From NCBI GenBank assembly GCA_965652025.1, contig CBFGTM010000003.1:62001-126000 (forward strand): a stretch of DNA of 64,000 nucleotides, in the 5' to 3' direction. A model generated the notes under the pieces. It was not told the DNA's origin. It was given only the letters and a program-made list of their open reading frames with translations, and did no database searches. The DNA is from CAVVWJ01 sp965652025 (GTDB taxonomy: Bacteria; Gemmatimonadota; Gemmatimonadetes; Gemmatimonadales; GWC2-71-9). The translations under genes and the position numbers were made by a program. This document shows, in pieces, positions 1 through 8,658 of this stretch. Every line of letters begins with the position of its first letter. The stretch's first letter is position 1.

Positions 1-1
1 C

Positions 2-646
2 ACGCCCCACATGAAGGCCACCCGCGCCGAAGCCGGTCCGCCACCGGCGCACGATCAGGCCTTCGCTGCCTTGCGTCAGGCCGCTCCCGCTACGCCGCGT
101 CTCCATCGCGGCGCCGAGGTCATGCTTGATCGGCCCCTGACCCGCGCGGTGGTGTTGGCCCGGAATCTCACCCTCAATGGCACCCGGTACATCTTGGTGG
201 AGTTCCCCCGCCTGGTGCCGTTCGACATCGCGACCACGGCCCTTTCTCAGGTCCTCGAGCTCGGGTTGCTTCCGATTCTGGCTCATCCGGAGCGCTACAG
301 CTGCTGCTCGGTCGAGGGTGTTCGTCATTGGAAGGCTCTCGGGGCCAGGATGCAGGTTGATTCGACCACGCTGCTCACCGGGCAAGCCCGAGGACAGCGC
401 GCCCGCCAATTGGTGGGAGAAGGCCTGGCCGATATCCTGGCGGGGGACAATCATGGCGACGACAGGTCGGTCGCTACCGGTGCCGACTTCCTTCGAGCCC
501 AGGACGGATCGGAACAAGTGGAGTTGCTGGCAGTGCGAAACCCTGCGGCCATTCTCAGCGACCAACCACTGACACCAGTGCCGCCGATCCGCATCCGGCA
601 AAGCTGGATGCGGCGGATCAAGGATTTTCTCGAGGGCAGCCGGTGA
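2..646 (+). CDS. CpsB/YwqE-type PHP-family protein-tyrosine phosphatase, 5' end cut by window
   Basis: The reading frame is open to the left edge and begins with Thr-Pro-His, which matches the early ATPH metal-site motif of PHP-domain tyrosine phosphatases of the CpsB/YwqE type. Further metal-site motifs follow: AHPERY near residue 95 and a D-N-H after GLADILAG, where the family usually has SDAH. The DIHSH-type first motif must lie outside the window, so the gene is 5'-truncated here. Family members dephosphorylate the tyrosine kinase that controls capsule export. The stop overlaps the gmhA start by four bases, suggesting co-transcription. No Wzc-type kinase is visible in the window, so the partner is unknown. 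Confidence 0.8.
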   Translation, partial: TPHMKATRAEAGPPPAHDQAFAALRQAAPATPRLHRGAEVMLDRPLTRAVVLARNLTLNGTRYILVEFPRLVPFDIATTALSQVLELGLLPILAHPERYSCCSVEGVRHWKALGARMQVDSTTLLTGQARGQRARQLVGEGLADILAGDNHGDDRSVATGADFLRAQDGSEQVELLAVRNPAAILSDQPLTPVPPIRIRQSWMRRIKDFLEGSR

Positions 647-1215
647 GCCAGCGCCATATCGAGGCGGGGCTCGAGGCTCTGGCCCAGACCGCTCTGGCGT
701 CCCGTTCCCTGAGCACCAGCGTAGCCGACCTCTCGTTGCGCTACGCCAGAGTACTTCGGGCAGGAGGTACGCTCTACTTCTGCGGTAACGGCGGCAGCGC
801 GGCCGATGCCCAACACCTCGCCGCGGAATATGTAGTGCGATACTCCAGCAACCGCCGAGCGCTCGCTGCTGTCGCCCTGACCACGGATACCTCGATCCTG
901 ACCGCCGCCGGCAATGATATGGGCTTTGAGGAGATCTTTGCGCGGCAGGTGGAAGCGCTCTGTCACCGCGAGGATCTTTTGGTGCTGCACAGTACCAGCG
1001 GGCGGAGTGCCAATCTGCTCGCTGCTGCTCGAATGGCACGAAAGATGGAGGTGCCGGTGGTGGCTTTTTTGGGTAAGGATGGTGGGTCGCTCGCCACAAT
1101 GGTTGACACCGCGGTGATCGTTCCTTCCGCTGAGACTGGCATGATCCAGCTCATTCACATGGCGCTGGAGCATCTGATCGTCGAGTCGGTGGAGCGGGAG
1201 CTGCTGCGGGCATGA
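643..1215 (+). CDS. gmhA: Sedoheptulose-7-phosphate isomerase (phosphoheptose isomerase)
   Basis: This 190-residue protein is a single SIS domain. It carries GNGGSAADAQHLAAE at residues 48-62, the signature of GmhA, with His58 and Glu62 in the places of metal ligands, and an STSGRS phosphate loop. A late Q-x-x-H pair fits the remaining ligands. GmhA converts sedoheptulose 7-phosphate to manno-heptose 7-phosphate, the first step to ADP- or GDP-heptose for surface glycans. The GTG start overlaps the upstream phosphatase stop, and the stop overlaps the next ATG. The next pathway enzyme candidate, a heptose kinase, lies far away at 41.9 kb. Length is normal for the family. Confidence 0.93.
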   Translation: MSQRHIEAGLEALAQTALASRSLSTSVADLSLRYARVLRAGGTLYFCGNGGSAADAQHLAAEYVVRYSSNRRALAAVALTTDTSILTAAGNDMGFEEIFARQVEALCHREDLLVLHSTSGRSANLLAAARMARKMEVPVVAFLGKDGGSLATMVDTAVIVPSAETGMIQLIHMALEHLIVESVERELLRA

Positions 1216-1964
1216 TCGATCTTACCGGCCAGGCAGCGCTGGTCACCGGCGGTAGCCGCGGCATCGGCCGGGCGGCGGCGCTGCTCCTGGCCCAATCGGG
1301 CGCCGACGTGGCAGTGACCTTCCATACCCGCGCGGATGAAGCAGAAAGCACCGCCCGCGAGGTGCAGCGGCTGGGCCGGAGGGCGTTTGTCGGTGGTGGA
1401 GATCTGGCCGATCCTGAGGTAGTGGACCGGCTGGTTGCTGGGGTCAAGCGTGAGTTCGGCGGCCTGGACATCTTCGTGGCCAACGCAGGGGTTTGGCCGG
1501 CGGAGGAAGTCGCCCTGGCCGAGCTGCCGCTGGCGCGCTGGCGCCGCACCGTGGCTGCCAACCTCGATTCCGTGTTTCTCACCACCCGCGCGGTCCTGGG
1601 AGTGATGCGTCCGGGAGGTCGGGTGGTCATGGTGTCGAGCACCGCTGGACAGCGAGGGGAGGCATACCACGCGGACTACGCCGCCACCAAGGGGGCGCTC
1701 ATCGCCCTGACCAAGTCGCTCGCCGTCGAGTATGCCCCGAAGGTGATCGTCAACTGCGTCGCCCCCGGCTGGGTGGACACCGAGATGAGCTCGCCCGCCT
1801 TTATCGAGAACAATCGAGCACAGATCGAGCGGACGATTCCGCTTCGGCGGATTGCAACTGCCGAGGATGTGGCCGGACCCATCCTCTTCCTCTGTAGTAG
1901 CCTGTCGCGACACATCACCGGCGAGGTGCTCAATGTGAACGGCGGGAGTGTGCTGTGCGGGTGA
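1212..1964 (+). CDS. SDR-family oxidoreductase (FabG-like)
   Basis: This is a classical short-chain dehydrogenase of 250 residues. The nucleotide-binding motif TGGSRGIG is at residues 12-19, the NAG motif is present in VANAGVW, and the catalytic Tyr156 and Lys160 are in YAATK, following a serine in VMVSSTAG. The C-terminal ITGEVLNVNGG is typical of FabG-like reductases. The substrate cannot be read from the sequence: it could be a 3-oxoacyl reductase or a sugar or alcohol dehydrogenase. It sits in an overlapping cluster after gmhA, so a role in sugar metabolism is possible but unproven. Confidence 0.85.
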   Translation: MIDLTGQAALVTGGSRGIGRAAALLLAQSGADVAVTFHTRADEAESTAREVQRLGRRAFVGGGDLADPEVVDRLVAGVKREFGGLDIFVANAGVWPAEEVALAELPLARWRRTVAANLDSVFLTTRAVLGVMRPGGRVVMVSSTAGQRGEAYHADYAATKGALIALTKSLAVEYAPKVIVNCVAPGWVDTEMSSPAFIENNRAQIERTIPLRRIATAEDVAGPILFLCSSLSRHITGEVLNVNGGSVLCG

Positions 1965-2941
1965 AACGGGAACTAATCCACCTTCTCTTCACCGGTGGCA
2001 CAATCTCCATGCAGCGCAGCCAGTCCGCTGGTGGCAATGTGCCGGCGCATGCCGGAGAGGCACTGATTGCGTTCACCGATGGCTTGGAGAAGATCAGTCC
2101 ATACCGGGTCGAGAACTGGGCCTTGCTTCCGGCCTGTCACTTCGGACCTGATCGTCTGTGGCAGCTGCGGGAGCGCGTCAGATCCATCGCAGAATCGGGA
2201 GAGGTGCGCGGCATCGTGGTTACTCATGGAACCGACATCTTGGAGGAGACCGCCTATCTCCTCGACCGTACGCTTCCACGATCGGTGCCGGTGGCCCTCA
2301 CCGGGGCCATGCGAACCTCCAGCGACGCCGAGTGGGACGGGCCCCGCAATCTGTTAGACGCTTCCGCCGTGGCTGCCGACCGGCACAGCCCGGGCCAGGG
2401 AGTGATGGTGGTCTTCAATGGGATGGTCTTCGCAGGCCGGAGCGCGGTAAAAATCCACGCTACCGACATCCAGGCGTTTGCGGCCCCGCACGGTGGACCG
2501 ATTGGCCGAGTGGATCGCGGGAAGGTCGTATATCAGTCGAAGTCGGTCCCCGGCGGAGTCGAGCGGCGAAGCATCGAGTCTACTCCTGTGCCGCAGGGGC
2601 TCTCCGCCCGGGTGGCTCTGATTTCATTGGTTGCAGGAGATGAGGGCACCGTGCTGGATCACGCGCGCACGGGCCATGACGGTGTTGTCGTTGTGGGCTT
2701 TGGCAGCGGGAACGTGCCTCCCGGTGCCGTTCCGGCCATCCGCCGGTGGCTCGCCGAAGGGAAACCGGTGGTGCTGGCCAGCCGGTGCCCCTTCGGCCAG
2801 GTCACCCCCCTCTACGCCTTCGAGGGAGGTGGCAGCCAGCTCGTAGCGATGGGTGTTTTGCCGGCAGGTCCCCGGACTCCATCGCAGGCGCGGATGGAGC
2901 TCATGATTTCCCTTTCTGCCGGCCAGCCGTACGGATCCTAG
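1955..2941 (+). CDS. Asparaginase/glutaminase family protein
   Basis: The protein has 328 residues and both catalytic signatures of bacterial type I/II asparaginases: TGGTIS at 13-18 with nucleophile Thr13, and THGTD with Thr93-Asp94. The flanking LTGAMR and GPRNLLDA blocks are also characteristic. No signal peptide is seen, so it is probably cytoplasmic and hydrolyses L-asparagine to aspartate and ammonia. The GTG start lies 10 bases inside the SDR gene, and the next gene begins immediately after its stop, so it is likely part of the same transcript. Substrate preference between Asn and Gln cannot be decided by eye. Confidence 0.88.
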   Translation: MRVKRELIHLLFTGGTISMQRSQSAGGNVPAHAGEALIAFTDGLEKISPYRVENWALLPACHFGPDRLWQLRERVRSIAESGEVRGIVVTHGTDILEETAYLLDRTLPRSVPVALTGAMRTSSDAEWDGPRNLLDASAVAADRHSPGQGVMVVFNGMVFAGRSAVKIHATDIQAFAAPHGGPIGRVDRGKVVYQSKSVPGGVERRSIESTPVPQGLSARVALISLVAGDEGTVLDHARTGHDGVVVVGFGSGNVPPGAVPAIRRWLAEGKPVVLASRCPFGQVTPLYAFEGGGSQLVAMGVLPAGPRTPSQARMELMISLSAGQPYGS

Positions 2942-4129
2942 GTGACCTTTCCCGCGGCTCTCGAAATTCCGGAGTCGATCCTCAATATCGCGCGGGTCCT
3001 GGAGGACGCGGGCCATGAAGCATGGTGTGTCGGCGGCAGCCTGCGCGACACCCTCCTAGGCCATCCTCAGTCGGACTTCGATATTGCCACATCGGCTACA
3101 CCGGAGCAGGTGCAGCGCCTGTTCCGCCGTACGGTAGCAGTGGGAATCAAGTACGGCACCATAGGAGTGCTGGATCGGGAGCGAGCGCTCCACGAAGTCA
3201 CCACCTTCCGGCGCGACGTGGCAACCGACGGCCGACACGCCGTTGTCGAGTACGGGGTGTCCCTGGAGGACGACCTTGCCCGCCGGGACTTTACCATCAA
3301 TGCAATCGCCTATCATCCGCTGCGTCACGAGTGGCGGGATCCGTTTGCTGGCCAGAGGGACATTCAGGATCGCCTGATACGGGCCGTGGGTGATCCCGGC
3401 CAGCGGTTCGCCGAGGACTACCTCCGCATCCTCCGCGGCCTTCGCTTTGCAGCCCGCTTCGACTTCTCCATTGCGCCGCCCACCTGGGCGGCGGCCCGCG
3501 CGGCTGCCCCGGGGCTGGCTCAGCTTTCGGCTGAACGGGTACGGGACGAGTGGTTCAAGGGGCTCGCGACGGCCCGGGCTGTCACCCAGCTCGCCTCCCT
3601 GTGGATCGAGGTCGGCGCGGCTCAGATCTGGATACCGGAGCTGGTGAATGGCCCGTTGTCCCGGGGCCAAGTTGTGGAGCCGCCGGCCCAGGTGAGGGAC
3701 CCGGTTCTCCTGACCGCGCTGCTCACTTCCCGGCCACCGGCAGTGCTCCGTCGCCTCCGCGCCTCCAACGCCGAGATCGATCGGGCCGAGGCCATGGAAA
3801 CAGGACCGGAAGAGCCGACTGGGCAGGACGACCCGTCGGTTCGTCGCTGGCTGTCAGCTGCCGGCCACGCCACCGATGATCTTGCCGCGCTATGGGCCTT
3901 GCGCCGGAATCAGGAGCCGCCGTGGCTCGACACCGTTCTGCAGATCCGGCGGCGGGGTGATCCCCTGACCCGATCGGACTTGGCCATCAGCGGCTCCGAT
4001 CTGCAGAGCTTGGGGGCGAGTGGGCCCGAGATCGGACGGATCCTGGCCATTCTGCTCGATCGGGTGCTCCAGGAGCCATCGCTCAATACCCGGGAACGCC
4101 TCCTGACTGTCGCGCGGGAGATTCGGTGA
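2942..4129 (+). CDS. cca: CCA-adding tRNA nucleotidyltransferase / poly(A) polymerase family
   Basis: The 395-residue product opens with the class II nucleotidyltransferase signature: GGSLRDTLLG followed by DFDIATSA, which holds the two metal-binding aspartates. RRDFTINAIAY and the EDYLRILRGLRFAARF block then follow, as in the PcnB/CCA family. It adds or repairs the 3' CCA of tRNAs. This fits the window, since both tRNA genes here end at the discriminator base without CCA. The GTG start directly abuts the asparaginase stop. The C-terminal part is divergent, and a split A-adding or CC-adding enzyme cannot be excluded. Confidence 0.9.
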   Translation: MTFPAALEIPESILNIARVLEDAGHEAWCVGGSLRDTLLGHPQSDFDIATSATPEQVQRLFRRTVAVGIKYGTIGVLDRERALHEVTTFRRDVATDGRHAVVEYGVSLEDDLARRDFTINAIAYHPLRHEWRDPFAGQRDIQDRLIRAVGDPGQRFAEDYLRILRGLRFAARFDFSIAPPTWAAARAAAPGLAQLSAERVRDEWFKGLATARAVTQLASLWIEVGAAQIWIPELVNGPLSRGQVVEPPAQVRDPVLLTALLTSRPPAVLRRLRASNAEIDRAEAMETGPEEPTGQDDPSVRRWLSAAGHATDDLAALWALRRNQEPPWLDTVLQIRRRGDPLTRSDLAISGSDLQSLGASGPEIGRILAILLDRVLQEPSLNTRERLLTVAREIR

Positions 4130-4845
4130 ATCCGCTTGGCTTCGCCCTCGCGGCGGCGCTGGGAAACGTGGCCGGCGCTTTAGCGGTAGTCAGGCATTTG
4201 GAACGGGGACTTCGCTTCATCGATGGCTGCTTGGCGTTCGGCGCCGGCTTCATGCTGGCGGTGACTCTGCTCGGAGTCATGCCCCAGGTTGTCAGCGTTT
4301 CGCCCGACGCGGTGCTCTGGGTCTTGCTAGGGTACTTTGCGGTGCATCTGGCCCAGCATGTCTTCACGTCTCACTTTCATTTTGGAGAAGAGACCCACCG
4401 GGTGAGCGCCTCCGCCGGCGTGTCCGCGCTGCTGGGACTGACTCTGCACACGTTCTTCGACGGCGTGGCGATCGCAAGCGGCTTTCTGGTCTCGGACCGC
4501 CTCGGAGTACTCCTGTTCCTCGCAGTGCTTCTGCACAAGCTTCCTGAAGGCGTCACCATCGCCAGCGTGCTGGTAGCGGGGGGGCGGAGTCGCCGGAGCG
4601 CCATCGGTGGCGCGGCGGTGCTGGGCTGTGCCACCCTGCTGGGGGTGCTGTTGACCGAGCAGATCATGATCCTGGCCAGCCATGGGCTGGCTCTCTCCGC
4701 TGGGGTAACGCTCTACGTCGCGGCATCCAATCTGGTCCCGGAGTTCCAGGCCAAGCGGGGCTGGCACACCACATTGGCGTTCTTCGGGGGGGCGGTGGGA
4801 TACTTCGTGACTGAGCGCTGGCTGGCGGGGCTGGTGGGAACGTGA
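4126..4845 (+). CDS. ZIP-family metal transporter
   Basis: This 239-residue membrane protein has about seven to eight hydrophobic segments. The two ZIP metal-site helices carry HTFFDG (His108, Asp112) and HKLPEG (His137, Glu141). A histidine-containing loop (SHFHFGEE) precedes them, as is common in zinc importers. It probably takes up Zn2+ or another divalent ion across the inner membrane. The GTG start overlaps the cca stop by four bases. Ion specificity cannot be inferred. Confidence 0.88.
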   Translation: MNPLGFALAAALGNVAGALAVVRHLERGLRFIDGCLAFGAGFMLAVTLLGVMPQVVSVSPDAVLWVLLGYFAVHLAQHVFTSHFHFGEETHRVSASAGVSALLGLTLHTFFDGVAIASGFLVSDRLGVLLFLAVLLHKLPEGVTIASVLVAGGRSRRSAIGGAAVLGCATLLGVLLTEQIMILASHGLALSAGVTLYVAASNLVPEFQAKRGWHTTLAFFGGAVGYFVTERWLAGLVGT

Positions 4846-4914
4846 TCCAGGAAGAGACAGTCATGATCAGGATGATCCATCGTATGAGTGACCTGCGCGT
4901 CGGCTGCTGATTCC

Positions 4915-6300
4915 ATGCCCCGCAAACGCGGCGTTATTCGCCAGGACTCCCTGTTTACTGGTAGCCGGGAAACCCGTCCGTTAGCGGCGCGCATGCGCCC
5001 CGCTACGCTGGGCGAGTTCGTGGGGCAGGACCATCTGCTCGGCCCCGGCAAGCCTCTGCGAGACGCGATTGAGCGCGGCACCCCGGGGTCGATGATCTTC
5101 TGGGGTCCCCCTGGCTCAGGGAAGACCACCCTTGCCCACCTGGTTGCCAGCCAGACCGAGCGGGTCTTCGTTCCGTTCAGCGCCGTAACCGAGGGTGTGC
5201 CCCGCATCCGCGAGATCCTCGCTGAGGCGCGAGGCCGACTCGACAGTGGTGGCCAGCAGACCATCCTGTTCATCGACGAAATCCACCGGCTGAACAAGGC
5301 GCAGCAGGACAGCCTGCTTCCTCCGGCAGAAGATGGCACGATCACTCTGATCGGCGCCACGACCGAGAATCCCAGTTTCGAGGTGATCGGGGCACTGCTC
5401 TCCCGCACTCGGGTATTCGTGCTCCAACCGCTGAGCTCGAGCGACATCCAAACGCTGATTCGCCGGGCCTTGGAGGACCGGGAACGGGGACTTGGCGATC
5501 TCGTGCTGACTCTGGACCAGGACGCCCTCGAGGTCATCGCGGTCGAGGCGGATGGCGACGCTCGCCGAGCCCTCACGGTACTGGAGGCGGCAGCAGCGCA
5601 CGTTGGAGCCCGCGGCCGAGTGACGGCCGAAGTGGCGCGGGAGGCGATGCAGAAGCGGTTTGCCCGCTATGATAAGGCGGGTGAGGAGCACTTCAATCTC
5701 CTCTCCGCCTATCACAAATCGCTGAGAGGCAGTGACCCGCAAGGAGCACTGTACTGGATGGCCCGGATGTTGGATGGCGGGGAGGACCCCATGATACTCT
5801 TCCGCCGAGCCATCGCCATGGCTGCTGAAGACATCGGCCTCGCCGATCCCAATGCACTGATCATGGCGGTGGCGGCCCGGGATGCCTTTCACATGCTGGG
5901 TCCCCCCGAAGGCTATCTCCCGCTGGCCGAGATGACGATTTATCTCGCCACGGCGCCAAAATCGAACAGCGCCAAGGTAGCGCTGGGGGCGGCCATGGAT
6001 GCCGCCCGCGAGACACCCGCCGAGCCGGTGCCGCTGCATATTCGCAACGCCCCCACTCCGTTGATGAAGGAGCTGGGGTACAACAAGGGATACCAGTACG
6101 CCCACAACTCACCGGACGCGTACCTCCCGCAGGAGTACCTGCCGCAGCAACTTCGGGATGCGCTGCTGTATGTCCCGGGGTCGTTCGGATATGAGAAAAA
6201 GATTGCCGAGCGGATGGAGTGGTGGGCGAAGCTCAAGGGCGGGGGTGGGGAGCAACAGCCGGACCGGGGGGAAAGCGGTGGGGGCGGGGAGGGTTTGTGA
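4915..6300 (+). CDS. rarA: Replication-associated recombination ATPase RarA (MgsA)
   Basis: This AAA+ ATPase of the RarA/Mgs1/WRNIP1 family has Walker A GPPGSGKTT (Lys70 from the start used here), Walker B LFIDEIHRLNKAQQD, sensor GATTENPSFE, and the family C-terminal tetramerisation region ending in YPHNSPDAYLPQEYLP-like blocks. It acts at stalled forks and single-strand gaps. The segment normally reading LLPHVEDG is LLPPAEDG here. I prefer ATG at 4915; a GTG at 4888 adds nine residues, and neither has a strong ribosome site. The last 20 residues are a Gly/Glu-rich tail. A 42-base gap separates it from the ZIP gene. Confidence 0.93.
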   Translation: MPRKRGVIRQDSLFTGSRETRPLAARMRPATLGEFVGQDHLLGPGKPLRDAIERGTPGSMIFWGPPGSGKTTLAHLVASQTERVFVPFSAVTEGVPRIREILAEARGRLDSGGQQTILFIDEIHRLNKAQQDSLLPPAEDGTITLIGATTENPSFEVIGALLSRTRVFVLQPLSSSDIQTLIRRALEDRERGLGDLVLTLDQDALEVIAVEADGDARRALTVLEAAAAHVGARGRVTAEVAREAMQKRFARYDKAGEEHFNLLSAYHKSLRGSDPQGALYWMARMLDGGEDPMILFRRAIAMAAEDIGLADPNALIMAVAARDAFHMLGPPEGYLPLAEMTIYLATAPKSNSAKVALGAAMDAARETPAEPVPLHIRNAPTPLMKELGYNKGYQYAHNSPDAYLPQEYLPQQLRDALLYVPGSFGYEKKIAERMEWWAKLKGGGGEQQPDRGESGGGGEGL

Positions 6301-6373
6301 TGCCGGGCACGGACCCTGCAGGGCAGGTATTCCCATCGTCCACGGGGACGCCAGTTCGCCCGACGCGAAGCTG

Positions 6374-6380
6374 AAGGAGG
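6374..6380 (+). promoter_or_regulatory. Strong Shine-Dalgarno deciding a TTG start
   Basis: AAGGAGG lies seven bases before TTG at 6388. This near-perfect anti-16S match supports the rare TTG start over the ATG 18 bases further on. Confidence 0.75.
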
Positions 6381-6387
6381 CCGGCAT

Positions 6388-6882
6388 TTGAGAGCTGTGG
6401 TAACCATGAGCATTCTGGTGCTCACCCTGGCATCCTGCAGTGTGCTGGGGGACAACTTCCGGGAGCCGGAGTTGCGGGTTGACCATGCTATTGTTCGAGG
6501 AGTGGGTCTGGCTGGCGGCAACCTTGATCTGGTGGTGACGGTTCAGAACCCGAACAACTTTACCCTCCACGCTGACAAACTGCAGGTCGGATTCGAAGTC
6601 GAAGACGCCCATCTCGGTGATATCACCTACGACGACGATTTTACGATCACGCAGAATGGCCAGACCACCCTCACCTTGCCACTTCGCTTCGGGTGGCTAG
6701 GGGTGGGCCGAGCCATTTGGGCCGCTCTGGGATATGGGGATCTCCCGTACACGATGACGGGAGAGGCAACGCTCAAGATCCCCGGCGGTTTTCGCAAAGT
6801 CGTCACCTTCAGCCACCAAGGCCGAGCGCCGCTGACTCGCCCAGCAGCCAGTCCGGCCACTCCGGTTGCGGGTTCCATATGA
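6388..6882 (+). CDS. LEA14/WHy-domain lipoprotein
   Basis: The 164-residue product begins with a short signal sequence and a lipobox (LASC), so it is a predicted lipoprotein. The mature part resembles the WHy/LEA type 2 fold: a repeated beta-rich unit with VVTVQNPNNFTLHADKLQVGFEV, a motif shared with plant LEA14 and bacterial desiccation or stress proteins (quoted in shortened form here: VTVQNPNNF). Translation starts at TTG 6388 behind a strong ribosome site. Its end overlaps the likely hflX start by 17 bases. The exact role is unknown, and stress protection in the periplasm is an inference from the family. Confidence 0.75.
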   Translation: MRAVVTMSILVLTLASCSVLGDNFREPELRVDHAIVRGVGLAGGNLDLVVTVQNPNNFTLHADKLQVGFEVEDAHLGDITYDDDFTITQNGQTTLTLPLRFGWLGVGRAIWAALGYGDLPYTMTGEATLKIPGGFRKVVTFSHQGRAPLTRPAASPATPVAGSI

Positions 6883-8224
6883 CTCGAAAGGCCAACCTAT
6901 CCGAACACTGATTCCAGTTCGTGACCCGGTCGAGCGGGTTGTCCTCGTCGCGGCACCGCGTAAAGGTTCGCCCGACTCCCGGCACGTGACCGAACATCTC
7001 GAGGAGCTGACCCGCCTGGTCGATACGGCCGGAGCTGAGGTCGTGGGCCGCATCTCACAACACATCGTCGCCCCCAGTCCTGCAACGCTTATCGGAGAAG
7101 GCAAAGTCGAGGAAGTTGCGGGAGAAGTCGCCGCGTCGGACGCCTCGCTCGTCATTTTCGACGAGGAGCTGTCCCCGGTTCAAGGTGCTAACCTCGAGCG
7201 CGAGCTCAAGGTCCGGGTCATGGATCGAGCTGAAGTCATTCTGGACATCTTTTCCACTCGAGCACGAAGCCACGAGGCCAAGCTCCAGGTCGAGCTGGCC
7301 CAGCTCGAGTACCTTCTGCCCCGGCTCACCCGGATGTGGACCCACCTCTCCCGTATCCGCGGCGGCATCGGTCTTCGGGGACCGGGCGAGACCCAGCTGG
7401 AAACCGACCGCCGGATCATCCGCCGCAAGATTCAAGGTCTCAAGGCCAAGCTCAAAGACGTCGAGAAGCACAGGGAGAACCTCCGCGCCGGCCGGGATCC
7501 GATGTTGAGCGTGGCGCTGGTCGGCTACACCAACGCAGGGAAGTCCAGCATCCTCCGGAGCCTCTCCGGTCAACACGAGATCGTGGTGGAGGACCGGCTG
7601 TTCGCCACCTTGGACACCCTCACCCGCGAGGTCGACCTCGGAGAAGGCCAGCGCGCCCGAGTGACCGACACCGTCGGGTTCATTCGGAAGCTTCCCCACC
7701 ATCTGGTCGCGAGCTTTCGCGCCACACTGGAAGAGGCCCGCGCAGCAGACGTCCTGTTGCATGTCGTCGACGCCAGCCACCACGACTGGGAGGGGCAACT
7801 TCGGGTGGTTGAGAAGGTCCTCGCGGAGCTGGGCCTGGCGGACCGACCTGTCATTCTCGTCTTCAACAAGATCGATGCGGTGGCCGATGCCCCGGGATTC
7901 ACTCGTCGGCTCCGCGAGCTGCACCCGGGCGCCATCCTGACCACCACCATGCGGACGGATGGTCTCGCGCAGCTCAAGACCCGGCTTCGCGAACTGGACC
8001 GGGCTGGGCGAGTGTCAGTCCTGGTCCGGGTGCCGCTTGCCGATGGAGCCCGCCTGGCCGAGCTCTATCGGGAGGGCGAGGTCCTGAATCGCGAGCAGGT
8101 CGGAGATGCATACGAGTTACTGGTCCGACTGGATCCTTCCCGAATGGCTCGGCTCAGACAGGCAGGATTGGAAGTCGTCGAGGGAGCCGGGGAGCGGGTG
8201 CGGCTGAGGCGCGTAAGTGGCTAA
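6866..8224 (+). CDS. hflX: Ribosome-associated GTPase HflX
   Basis: This 452-residue protein has the HflX N-terminal domain (LIGEGKVEEVA), the glycine-rich linker IRGGIGLRGPGETQLETDRR and a GTPase domain with P-loop GYTNAGKSS (Lys226), DTVGFIRKLP as G3 and NKID as G4. HflX splits stalled 70S ribosomes under stress. The only in-frame start before conserved sequence is TTG at 6866, inside the preceding gene. The stop codon TAA at 8222-8224 falls within a short octamer array (see the repeat entry), so the C-terminal residues VSG may be repeat-derived. Confidence 0.93.
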   Translation: MRVPYDSKGQPIRTLIPVRDPVERVVLVAAPRKGSPDSRHVTEHLEELTRLVDTAGAEVVGRISQHIVAPSPATLIGEGKVEEVAGEVAASDASLVIFDEELSPVQGANLERELKVRVMDRAEVILDIFSTRARSHEAKLQVELAQLEYLLPRLTRMWTHLSRIRGGIGLRGPGETQLETDRRIIRRKIQGLKAKLKDVEKHRENLRAGRDPMLSVALVGYTNAGKSSILRSLSGQHEIVVEDRLFATLDTLTREVDLGEGQRARVTDTVGFIRKLPHHLVASFRATLEEARAADVLLHVVDASHHDWEGQLRVVEKVLAELGLADRPVILVFNKIDAVADAPGFTRRLRELHPGAILTTTMRTDGLAQLKTRLRELDRAGRVSVLVRVPLADGARLAELYREGEVLNREQVGDAYELLVRLDPSRMARLRQAGLEVVEGAGERVRLRRVSG

Positions 8225-8244
8225 GCGGGGTAGCCCAGTGGGTG
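8213..8244 (+). repeat. Octamer array at the 3' end of hflX
   Basis: Four imperfect 8-base units can be read: GTAAGTGG, CTAAGCGG, GGTAGCCC, AGTGGGTG. The hflX stop TAA is inside the second unit. The 12-mer TAAGCGGGGTAG at 8222-8233 recurs inverted at 8644-8655. Confidence 0.7.
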
Positions 8245-8320
8245 ACGCCAATCACCGACCCTGCTCCAGCCGGCCCGGTACGCTTGTCACGTGGGAAGGG
8301 CCTCGAGGGCACGCGGATTC

Positions 8321-8330
8321 GGGGAGGTGG
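8321..8330 (+). promoter_or_regulatory. Ribosome binding site for the small lipoprotein
   Basis: GGGGAGGTGG contains a GGAGG core eight bases before ATG 8336. It selects this ATG over an upstream in-frame GTG at 8291. Confidence 0.7.
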
Positions 8331-8335
8331 TTTAT

Positions 8336-8503
8336 ATGCGAATTCACTGGAGCACTGCTTGCCTTCTGATCGGCTTGATGGTTGGCGTGCTAGGCTGCGG
8401 CAGCTATAGTGCGCCGAGCCCGCCGACAAGCCGGGATAGCACGAGTGACAGCACATCACCACCACCACCACCACCACCGGGTTACAGCCAGAGTTGGCGG
8501 TAA
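8336..8503 (+). CDS. Very small proline-rich lipoprotein, possibly truncated
   Basis: This 55-residue product has a clear lipoprotein signal with lipobox VLGC (Cys21), then a Ser/Thr/Asp-rich linker and seven prolines encoded by a CCA trinucleotide run (8457-8478). It ends GYSQSWR. No folded domain is left after the linker. The stop TAA at 8501-8503 is inside an octamer unit GCGGTAAG that begins a repeat array, so the original C-terminal domain may have been lost to repeat insertion. Inverted copies of TAAGCGGGGTAG flank the gene. I do not recognise a function. It may be a fragment of a larger surface lipoprotein. Confidence 0.6.
   Translation: MRIHWSTACLLIGLMVGVLGCGSYSAPSPPTSRDSTSDSTSPPPPPPPGYSQSWR
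8457..8478 (+). repeat. CAC/CCA trinucleotide microsatellite
   Basis: About seven CAC units encode the poly-proline stretch of the small lipoprotein. Length changes would keep the frame. Confidence 0.75.
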
Positions 8504-8544
8504 GTGGGCAGGCGGTAAGGGGGTAGGCCGGTAAGCGGGTAAAG
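8497..8544 (+). repeat. Octamer array supplying the lipoprotein stop codon
   Basis: Consecutive units read GCGGTAAG, TGGGCAG, GCGGTAAG, GGGGTAGG, CCGGTAAG, CGGGTAAAG. The first unit carries the stop codon of the small lipoprotein. The composition matches the array after hflX and, inverted, the array at the end of the isocitrate-lyase-like gene. Confidence 0.7.
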
Positions 8545-8571
8545 ATAAGAACGACCTACGACCCAAAACGG

Positions 8572-8602
8572 AGGGGCCGAACTCTCGTCGAGATCGGCCC
8601 CT
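8572..8602. terminator. Bidirectional hairpin between convergent genes
   Basis: AGGGGCCGA (8572-8580) pairs perfectly with TCGGCCCCT (8594-8602) around a 13-base loop. Short T runs follow on both strands (CTTTCG on plus; CGTTTT on minus). It lies between the plus-strand lipoprotein and the minus-strand lyase gene, as expected for a shared terminator. Confidence 0.65.
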
Positions 8603-8611
8603 TTCGCATCG

Positions 8612-8658
8612 TACCCGCCTACCATCTTACGCACCGACCGCTCCTACCCCGCTTACGC
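8612..8658 (-). repeat. Inverted octamer array at the 3' end of the lyase gene
   Basis: Read on the minus strand, GTAAGCGG and GGTAGGAG (8656-8641) are followed by degenerate units containing GTAAG and GGTAGG. The lyase stop TAG lies at its border. It is the mirror of the arrays at 8213 and 8497. Confidence 0.65.
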